DNA of 53,292 nucleotides from Chloroflexota bacterium (GTDB lineage Bacteria; Chloroflexota; Dehalococcoidia; SM23-28-2; RBG-16-64-32): the NCBI GenBank assembly GCA_005882715.1, contig VBEI01000002.1, positions 1-53,292 of the forward strand, written 5' to 3'. The notes below the pieces were generated by a model. That model had not been told where the DNA came from, did no database searches, and saw only the letters and a list, made by a program, of their open reading frames with translations. Below, piece after piece: positions 41,426 to 47,083 of this stretch (within the stretch, counting starts at the first letter, position 1; each line of letters starts with the position of its first letter). A program made the position numbers and the translations under genes.

Positions 41426-41629
41426 TCACGTGCTTGACGAGCGGACTGCATCGGTCCGATGCAAAGGAAACTCGAGGAGCAAAGCCTCGCTGGACGCCTT
41501 CGGTGCCTCGCCGATTACGAGACGAAACCGTGTGAAGCCGCACCGCATGCAGCTTATGTAGCGTCCCCATTTGTCCGTTTGGGCGAAGACGTCGCTGTGG
41601 CACCGGGGGCACGCCTTCGACCAGATCAT
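41426..41629 (-). CDS. 67-residue zinc-ribbon protein
   Basis: It starts at ATG 41629 with GGAGGGGAG ~13 bases upstream. ACPRCHSDVFAQTDKWGRYI SCMRCGF gives a CxxC-x14-CxxC zinc ribbon near the N-terminus. The C-terminal half is not conserved-looking. Small zinc ribbons can bind nucleic acid or proteins; no closer role can be given. The sequence lies in the segment that separates rplD from rplW. Confidence 0.5.
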   Translation of the reverse strand: MIWSKACPRCHSDVFAQTDKWGRYISCMRCGFTRFRLVIGEAPKASSEALLLEFPLHRTDAVRSSST

Positions 41630-41793
41630 TGCGGCTATCGATCTCCCCTCCGAATCTAGTCGCTTCCGCTAACTGACGCATTAACCTGCGATGAATTACG
41701 GATGACAATCGTGTGAAACTGGGGCAGCGAGAGAGGTGAGGTAAACTGCGGCCGTCCCGAGCGGCAATATTCCGAGCGAGCGCCCAGCCGGCT

Positions 41794-42732
41794 CTAGCTC
41801 GCCTCGTCGACCTTTCTGGTTCGGCGGCGCGCAGCCGGGCGAGTCTCCGCCTCCGGCTTGGGCGCTTCTTCGGCGGACAGCTCGGGTGCGGTTTTCGCGC
41901 GGCGGGTGGGCCGCTTCGGCTGCCGCTCCTCGGCCGCCGTCGCTTCGGGTGCGGCGGCAGCGCGGCGGGCGCGCGGTTTCGGCGACGTCGCTTCGGCGAC
42001 GGCCTCCGCCTTCGCTGGCTCAGGCTGCGCGGCCGGTTTGTCGGCCTTCGCGCGGCGCTGTCCGTCCGTCCGCTTAGGCCCTTCCGCTGTCGCGACGGGC
42101 GCCACGCGCTTGCTGCCCCAGAGGCCTTCTGCGACTTTGACCGCTTCCTCCGTCATGAGCAAGTGAGCATGGTTCAGCATATCGCCGACGTTCAGGTACG
42201 CCGCCGGGAGCACCTTCGTCTTCTGAAGATTTCGGGCGCTGGCGAGGATCGACCTGTCCGCCTGCCCGGTGACGATCAGCGCCGAGCGCTCGATTCCGAC
42301 ATTGCGTAGGATGCTCAGCATTTCCTTCGTCTTCGGGGCCTTGAATGCCAGCTCATCGATCACAATGAGCTGGCCGTCCGCGACCTTCCCGGAAAGCGCG
42401 GACCTTATGGCGAGGCGCCTCATCTTCTTATTGATTGCGAGGCCGAAGTCGCGCGGCTGCGGCCCGAAAACGATGCCTCCGCCGACGTAGATCGGCGCGC
42501 GGATGCTGCCGTGGCGGGCGCGGCCGGTGTACTTCTGCATGCGGACCTTGCGGGTGCTGCCCTGCACCATGCCTCGCGTCTTCGTATTAGCCGTGCCCGC
42601 GCGCTGGTTGTTGCGCTGGGTGACGAACGCCTGGTGAAGGACGGCCTCGTTCGGCTCGATGCCAAATACGGAGTCATCGACGTCGAGGCTGCGCAGCTCC
42701 TTGCCCTGCGCGTTGACGACCGGGAGCTTCAT
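41794..42732 (-). CDS. rplD: 50S ribosomal protein L4 with ~105-residue C-terminal tail
   Basis: The 312-residue protein has a normal L4 core (~1-205): VVNAQGKELRSLDVDDSVFG, the tunnel loop KTRGMVQGSTRKVRMQKYTG RARHG... and the C-terminal VLPAAYLNVGDMLNHAHLL. The tail is low-complexity, rich in Ala, Pro, Glu, Lys and Arg, with repeated RRA/RRTRK clusters (PKPRARRAAAAPEATAAEER). Unlike the S17 tail it mixes basic and acidic stretches. L4 lines the exit tunnel and in enteric bacteria represses its operon. It overlaps rplC by 4 bases and ends the short rplC-rplD unit. Confidence 0.96.
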   Translation of the reverse strand: MKLPVVNAQGKELRSLDVDDSVFGIEPNEAVLHQAFVTQRNNQRAGTANTKTRGMVQGSTRKVRMQKYTGRARHGSIRAPIYVGGGIVFGPQPRDFGLAINKKMRRLAIRSALSGKVADGQLIVIDELAFKAPKTKEMLSILRNVGIERSALIVTGQADRSILASARNLQKTKVLPAAYLNVGDMLNHAHLLMTEEAVKVAEGLWGSKRVAPVATAEGPKRTDGQRRAKADKPAAQPEPAKAEAVAEATSPKPRARRAAAAPEATAAEERQPKRPTRRAKTAPELSAEEAPKPEAETRPAARRRTRKVDEAS

Positions 42733-43361
42733 TTCTTGGCCCGGCGTCCGGTGAGCCTGACCTTCAAAAGAACGCCCTCGTTGCCGGGAACGGCGCCCTT
42801 CACCATGAGGATGCCCTTCGCCGAGTCAGAGCGCACAACTTTGAGGTTCTTGACTGTGGCCTGCCCCGTGCCCATGTGGCCGGCCATCTTGACACCCTTG
42901 ATCACGCGACCGGGGTCCGTGCCGGCGCCGATGGAGCCAGGCGCGCGTGCGCGGTCCGACTGGCCGTGGGTCTTCGGGCCGCCGCGAAAGCCGTGGCGCT
43001 TCATGACGCCCGCGAAGCCGTGGCCCTTGGTCGCGCCGGAAACGTCGACGATGTCGCCCGGCTCGAAAATCTCGCAACCGACCTTCTTGCCGACTTCCCA
43101 TTCACCGATATTGTCAACGCGCAGCTCGCGCAGGTAGCGGAACTGGCCGAGCTTTCGCATATGGCCTTTAAGGGGCGAGTTGACCTTTTTGCGCGTGCCA
43201 AAGCCCAGCTGCAGCGCCTCGTAGCCGTCGCTCTCCTTGGTCTTGACCTGGACGACGGTGCAGGGAAGCGCCTCGATCACGGTTACAGGCACGGCGCTGC
43301 CGTCAGGCTCGAACACCTGCGTCATACCGATCTTGCGCCCCAGAATGCCTTCGATGGTCAT
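42729..43361 (-). CDS. rplC: 50S ribosomal protein L3, first gene of the detached short operon
   Basis: The 210-residue protein begins MTIEGILGRKIGMTQVFEPD. The conserved HGFAGVMKRHGFRGGPKTHG and SIGAGTDPGRVIKGVKMAGH loop reaches the peptidyl-transferase region. Normal length. No rpsJ (S10) lies upstream in its usual place; the next gene upstream is on the other strand. Its promoter is at 43439-43466, with a ~65-base leader. Confidence 0.97.
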   Translation of the reverse strand: MTIEGILGRKIGMTQVFEPDGSAVPVTVIEALPCTVVQVKTKESDGYEALQLGFGTRKKVNSPLKGHMRKLGQFRYLRELRVDNIGEWEVGKKVGCEIFEPGDIVDVSGATKGHGFAGVMKRHGFRGGPKTHGQSDRARAPGSIGAGTDPGRVIKGVKMAGHMGTGQATVKNLKVVRSDSAKGILMVKGAVPGNEGVLLKVRLTGRRAKK

Positions 43362-43438
43362 GGTTAGTCTCGAATCGCTTGTACGCCCGCGCGCGACAGC
43401 CGGTCACGACGTCCCATGGCGTGGGGATAACCTATAAC

Positions 43439-43466
43439 AGTGTACAGAGATTCACGTTGGGGTCAA
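43439..43466 (-). promoter_or_regulatory. promoter of rplC-rplD
   Basis: On the minus strand: TTGACC (43466-43461), a 16-base spacer, TACACT (43444-43439). It is nearly the same element as that in front of rplW (37 of 42 positions). Transcription should begin near 43432, in the conserved TTATAGG sequence. Confidence 0.8.
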
Positions 43467-43620
43467 TCGCCTGGTGTGCGGGTCCGGGTTGAGGCCCCGC
43501 TCTCACTGGTTGATGCTTTGAAGTTCGTATTGTAATTCGCTCCAGTACTTACGAAAGAATTCTGAGTTCCTTACACCGGGTCGTGGTCCCGCGCCCCGCT
43601 GTCGATAGCGACATATTCCC

Positions 43621-43671
43621 GATAATCTGTTAAGATGCGGTAAATTGCTAATCGGTTAAGATGCGGTAAAT
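43621..43671 (+). repeat. 25-bp tandem repeat upstream of the ECF sigma gene
   Basis: Two copies (43621-43645 and 43647-43671) differ at two positions and share the 17-base core GTTAAGATGCGGTAAAT. The second copy ends 23 bases ahead of the sigma gene start. A related sequence, GGTTTAGATCCGGTAAAG, is at 45484-45501 ahead of the glycan operon. Likely an operator or sigma-recognition element; spacing (26 bases) is not a whole number of 10.5-bp turns. Confidence 0.65.
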
Positions 43672-43694
43672 GACCATCAAACCTGGGGGATCTG

Positions 43695-44327
43695 GTGACA
43701 ACGCGGGACGAACAAATGCGGCATCAATTGGTCTCCCCGGCTGGGGTCTATCCTCCGGCTCGAATGGAGGGCATTGCTGAAGAAGAACTCGCTCGACTGC
43801 TGAAAGAGCGTTCAATAGCGGCCTGGGAATTCTTGTTCGAGCGGCATTTCGATCGGGTCTATCGGTATGCCCTTGGCCGCTTATTCTGCCGAGAAGCAGC
43901 TGAGGACGTTGCTGCTGCAACTTTTGACCGGGCATTGGCCCTGATAGACGGCTACTCATACCGCGGGCGGCCCGCACTCGCCTGGCTCTACGGAATCGCG
44001 CGTAATGTCGTGAAGGAATCGCGGCGCAATGACGTTCGCCAGCAAGGCGCGGGACTGCTCAGGGGGTTGCATCCCCATCGTAACGGTCACCGCACAGACC
44101 ACGTGATCCCGCTGAACCATATGGATAGCGCTGACGCCGCCGTATCCCGGATCGACCTGACTCGTGCGATTGCCAGGCTTACGGAGATCCAGCGTGAAGT
44201 GGTGCTTCTCCGATACTTCGCCGGCCTTTCGGCAAGTGAGACCGGCCGCGTAATCGACCGCCCCGAGACGGCTGTCTACGCGCTGCAGGCGCGCGCGCTG
44301 GCGGCGCTGCGGCGGCAACTCACCTAA
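43695..44327 (+). CDS. ECF-type RNA polymerase sigma factor
   Basis: The 210-residue protein starts at GTG 43695 behind GGGGGA. Region 2 (~35-105) has WEFLFERHFDRVYRYALGRL, EDVAAATFDRALALIDGYSY and RPALAWLYGIARNVVKESRR. Region 4 (~150-208) has ARLTEIQREVVLLRYFAGLS and ASETGRVIDRPETAVYALQA. Region 3 is absent, as in ECF (group 4) sigma factors. The next gene encodes a single-pass membrane protein, a usual anti-sigma arrangement. Its own upstream region has a tandem repeat (43621-43671) that recurs before the glycan operon. Targets are inferred to be envelope-polysaccharide genes. Confidence 0.9.
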   Translation: MTTRDEQMRHQLVSPAGVYPPARMEGIAEEELARLLKERSIAAWEFLFERHFDRVYRYALGRLFCREAAEDVAAATFDRALALIDGYSYRGRPALAWLYGIARNVVKESRRNDVRQQGAGLLRGLHPHRNGHRTDHVIPLNHMDSADAAVSRIDLTRAIARLTEIQREVVLLRYFAGLSASETGRVIDRPETAVYALQARALAALRRQLT

Positions 44328-44368
44328 CAACAAATAGAAGAATCTAACTAATTGCCCGTCTGATCTGC

Positions 44369-45442
44369 TTGTCGCGCGGTCATAAGCCATCGAATCGCCC
44401 AGAGGGAGACAGCCAACTGAACGCCCAGCAGCGCGACATCCTTATTGCCTGCCTTCGACGAGTCGAGCAAGGAGACCGCCTCGACTCGGTCCTCCGCGCC
44501 TACCCGAAGGAAACGCGCTGGCTACGAGAGCATATAGCGATTTCAAGGGCGCTCTATATCGTGGGCGAATCGTCTCCCATCAACAAAGAGCGGGCACGCG
44601 AACGCATCTTGAGTACCGTCGCTCATTCAACGGCCCCTTCTGCCATTTCAAGCCGCCGTCAATTTATCTTCGCCGTCGCGCAGGCCGCGTTGATAACGGT
44701 CGGCGTTCTGGTCCTGATGGTGGGTGCAGCCGCCGCGGCTGGCGTCGACCTTAGCTCAGTTCCGAGACATGTTGTTGACACTCTGGCCGAGCCGCTGCCG
44801 CTATCAGCCCAGAGCCTAGAGAACTCGGGCGCGCGTAAGCCGGGAGAGGGAGAGCCTCGCGCCGCTTCTGGCGGTAGCGATCGCGAGGTTGCTCGGTCGG
44901 CTGGGGGACCCGCCATCGAGGGCGATCTTTCAACCCTTACGAGTACCGGCTCTCGTGAGGTCGATCCCAATGATACTAACTCGCTGGCGCAAGGCGGTCA
45001 GCCCAGCCGGACGAATCCACCTGCCAGCGACACACCCGACGGCAACTCGCCTGGTAACGGCGGCCATCCCGGGGGCGAAAACCAAGAGGGCAACCATGGC
45101 AATCAGCCGGGCACGACTGGCCCACGAGATCAAAACCCGAGCCATAGTGGCCAACCCGGCAGCGACGGACACAACGATTCCAACTGCCCCGGCAATCAAG
45201 GAGTTAGCAATCAGCAGGGCCAAACCGACTCGAATGGCAACGGGTCGAACGGCGATAAGCCGAACGGCTCGAGTGGCGACGCATCGAATGGCTCGAACGG
45301 CGGTGGGTCGAACGGCGGTGGGCCGACGCTCTCGACGGGCGACGCACCGAATGGCTCGAACGGCGGCGCGTCGAGCGGCGCGAATAGCAACGCGGCGAAT
45401 GAGGCGTCCACCGACCATTCACTCATATTCACTCTCTATTAA
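44369..45442 (+). CDS. single-pass membrane protein, putative anti-sigma factor with Gly/Asn/Ser-rich outer region
   Basis: The ~357-residue protein has an N-terminal cytoplasmic part (~1-98) with ILIACLRRVEQGDRLDSVLR AYPKETRWLREH..., matching a motif I know from Chloroflexota proteins encoded next to ECF sigma genes. The membrane helix is ~99-125 (FIFAVAQAALITVGVLVLMV). The outer 230 residues are low-complexity: Gly, Asn, Ser, Pro and Asp with degenerate repeats such as SNGGGSNGGG and DAPNGSNGG. The start is uncertain: TTG 44369, or a CTG near 44416 behind GAGGGAG. No ATG lies in frame nearby. Its position 42 bases after the sigma gene supports an anti-sigma role; no zinc-binding HxxxCxxC motif is present. 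Confidence 0.65.
   Translation: MSRGHKPSNRPEGDSQLNAQQRDILIACLRRVEQGDRLDSVLRAYPKETRWLREHIAISRALYIVGESSPINKERARERILSTVAHSTAPSAISSRRQFIFAVAQAALITVGVLVLMVGAAAAAGVDLSSVPRHVVDTLAEPLPLSAQSLENSGARKPGEGEPRAASGGSDREVARSAGGPAIEGDLSTLTSTGSREVDPNDTNSLAQGGQPSRTNPPASDTPDGNSPGNGGHPGGENQEGNHGNQPGTTGPRDQNPSHSGQPGSDGHNDSNCPGNQGVSNQQGQTDSNGNGSNGDKPNGSSGDASNGSNGGGSNGGGPTLSTGDAPNGSNGGASSGANSNAANEASTDHSLIFTLY
45276..45366 (+). repeat. short coding tandem and direct repeats in the putative anti-sigma gene
   Basis: TCGAACGGCGGTGGG is present twice head to tail (45293-45307 and 45308-45322). A 28-base direct repeat (45276-45303 and 45339-45366) differs at one position. These encode the SNGG-type outer region and point to growth by slippage or unequal recombination. 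Confidence 0.7.
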
Positions 45443-45472
45443 CGGAAAGACGCCGTGATCCGAATTAGGCTG

Positions 45473-45501
45473 CTAACAACAAAGGTTTAGATCCGGTAAA
45501 G
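45473..45501 (+). promoter_or_regulatory. motif shared with the sigma-gene upstream region
   Basis: CTAACAACAAA (45473-45483) is followed directly by GGTTTAGATCCGGTAAAG (45484-45501). The second part matches the GGTTAAGATGCGGTAAAT repeat at 43654-43671 at 15 of 18 positions. The first part recurs exactly at 44324-44334, ahead of the putative anti-sigma gene. The element lies 9 bases before the leader ORF; its right end overlaps the ribosome-binding site GGAG. Confidence 0.5.
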
Positions 45502-45509
45502 GAGTTGGG

Positions 45510-45650
45510 ATGAATTCGGTCGGTGCCACTTGTGCGGAAACGGACAAACAAGGCTCGAACGAGGGTGCGCCGAACGATCAGAACAGCGGCGTACCGCGTG
45601 GGTTGAAACCGAGCCACGGCGGCCCAGCTGGAACAGGCGGGACGAAGTAG
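45510..45650 (+). CDS. 46-residue leader ORF ahead of UDP-glucose dehydrogenase
   Basis: ATG 45510 is preceded by GGAG at 45501-45504. The ORF encodes MNSVGATCAETDKQGSNEG..., a polar Gly/Asn/Pro-rich peptide ending GGPAGTGGTK. Its TAG stop (45648-45650) overlaps the GTG start of the next gene by one base (TAGTG). No hydrophobic segment. Composition resembles the outer region of the preceding putative anti-sigma protein, so it may be a fragment of a similar gene or a genuine coupling leader peptide. Confidence 0.5.
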   Translation: MNSVGATCAETDKQGSNEGAPNDQNSGVPRGLKPSHGGPAGTGGTK

Positions 45651-47083
45651 TGGCACAGCTCGCGGTAGTCGGCGCCGGCTACGTCGGTCTAGTCACCGCC
45701 GCCTGTCTCGCCAAGTTAGGTCATCGGGTGATCTGCGTCGAGGTAGATGAGAGCAGGCTCAATGGACTTGCGGCCGGTGAGCCGCCGATCAGCGAGCCCG
45801 GCCTGGCTGAGCTCGTCCGGGAACAACTGCGGCACGGGAGCCTCCGGTTCACGGGCGACTATGCGGGCGTAGCCGAGAGCGAATTCATCTTTATCGCTGT
45901 CCCCACTCCATCACGAGAGGATGGTTCGGCGGACACTAGCCACGTCCTCCATGCCGTCAACTCACTTATCCCTCATGTCCGGCCGGCGACGGTAATCGTC
46001 GTCAAAAGCACCGTGCCCGTTGGCACAACCGACAGGCTCGCCGCGATGCCGCCACTGTTGGAGGCGCGGATTGAGGTCGTATCGAACCCCGAGTTCCTGA
46101 GGCAAGGAACTGCGGTCCATGATTTCCTGCAGCCAGACCGTGTCGTCATCGGTGCCTCGTCGCCAGATGCGGCCGCGCGTGTGGCGCGCCTCTACTCGTC
46201 AATCGAGGCACCGATTGTTGCCGTGGATACACGCTCAGCGGAACTCGCCAAGTACACGGCAAATGCCCTGCTCGCCGCTCGAGTTTCGTTCATGAACGAG
46301 ATCTCACACATCGCCGCGGCGGTAGACGCTAATGTGGACGACGTCGCGCGGATAGTCGGCATGGACAGGCGCATCGGCCCCGCCTTTCTTAGGGCGGGCC
46401 TGGGCTGGGGTGGATCATGCTTTCCAAAGGACGTGCTCGCCCTGGCTGCGGTCGCTAATAGCAATGGCTGCCGAACTCCGATCTTGCAGGCCGTGTACGA
46501 GACTAACGAGCTACAGCGCGAGCACGCGGCCAAGCTTCTGCTTGATGCTGTGCGCACCATCCCGGGTCCGATCGTGGCGATATTAGGGCTCGCCTTCAAA
46601 CCAAATACCGATGATGTGCGAGGCTCGCCGGCGCTTGGCATTGCCCAGCATCTGCTGGCAGAAGGCGTCATCGTGCGCGCACACGACCCTTTCGCCCTTG
46701 TGAACGCCAGCCGTGTGCTTCCCGATGTGGAGTACAGCGAGGACGCCTATTCGGCGCTTGACGGGGCTGATGCCATCCTCCTCGCCACTGAGTGGGAGGA
46801 ATATTACGACCTGGACTGGATTCTTGTTAGAGAATCGATGCGCGGGAAGACAGTTGTCGATGGGAGGAACGCGCTGAACGGGGTACTCCTTACTGATCTT
46901 GGGTTCCGCTACTGGTCATTCGGACGGGCAACGCAGTCCAACGGAAACGGTACGGGGCCGCATGAGGGCCCCATGGACTCATCGCCCTTAGGTGGGGCAA
47001 CACATACCAACGGGAACGGTGCGGTGCCGCGCGAGGACGGCTTCGCTTCAGCTCTCGATTTTCGGGGAGCGGTTGCGGAATGA
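45650..47083 (+). CDS. UDP-glucose/GDP-mannose 6-dehydrogenase family protein
   Basis: The 477-residue protein starts at GTG 45650 (VAQLAVVGAGYVGLVTAACL, the NAD fold). SEFIFIAVPTPS, VKSTVPVGTTDRLA, EFLRQGTAVHDFL, and the catalytic cysteine in GLGWGGSCFPKDVLAL are all present. Most likely UDP-glucose to UDP-glucuronate, since a UDP-glucuronate decarboxylase follows in the operon; GDP-mannose use cannot be excluded. After the normal end (LTDLGFRYWSFGRA, ~425) there is a ~50-residue tail holding two related units, QSNGNGTGPHEGP and HTNGNGAVPRED. It overlaps the next gene by ATGA. Confidence 0.92.
   Translation: MAQLAVVGAGYVGLVTAACLAKLGHRVICVEVDESRLNGLAAGEPPISEPGLAELVREQLRHGSLRFTGDYAGVAESEFIFIAVPTPSREDGSADTSHVLHAVNSLIPHVRPATVIVVKSTVPVGTTDRLAAMPPLLEARIEVVSNPEFLRQGTAVHDFLQPDRVVIGASSPDAAARVARLYSSIEAPIVAVDTRSAELAKYTANALLAARVSFMNEISHIAAAVDANVDDVARIVGMDRRIGPAFLRAGLGWGGSCFPKDVLALAAVANSNGCRTPILQAVYETNELQREHAAKLLLDAVRTIPGPIVAILGLAFKPNTDDVRGSPALGIAQHLLAEGVIVRAHDPFALVNASRVLPDVEYSEDAYSALDGADAILLATEWEEYYDLDWILVRESMRGKTVVDGRNALNGVLLTDLGFRYWSFGRATQSNGNGTGPHEGPMDSSPLGGATHTNGNGAVPREDGFASALDFRGAVAE

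Noticed and set aside
41358..41708. 116-residue frame overlapping the zinc-ribbon gene
   Set aside because: Arg/Ser-rich shadow frame; the 67-residue frame has the CxxC pairs and a ribosome-binding site.
36000..41793. Insertion sequence or integron explaining the operon split
   Set aside because: No transposase or integrase, no inverted terminal repeats or target duplication seen; the duplicated 42-bp element is in direct orientation and is a promoter, not a terminal repeat.
43621..43671. Phage-type attachment site or small CRISPR
   Set aside because: Only two adjacent 25-bp copies, next to a sigma gene start and similar to another upstream region; no integrase nearby.
45276..45366. CRISPR-like or satellite array
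   Set aside because: Repeats are short, head to tail without spacers, and lie in frame inside a protein gene.
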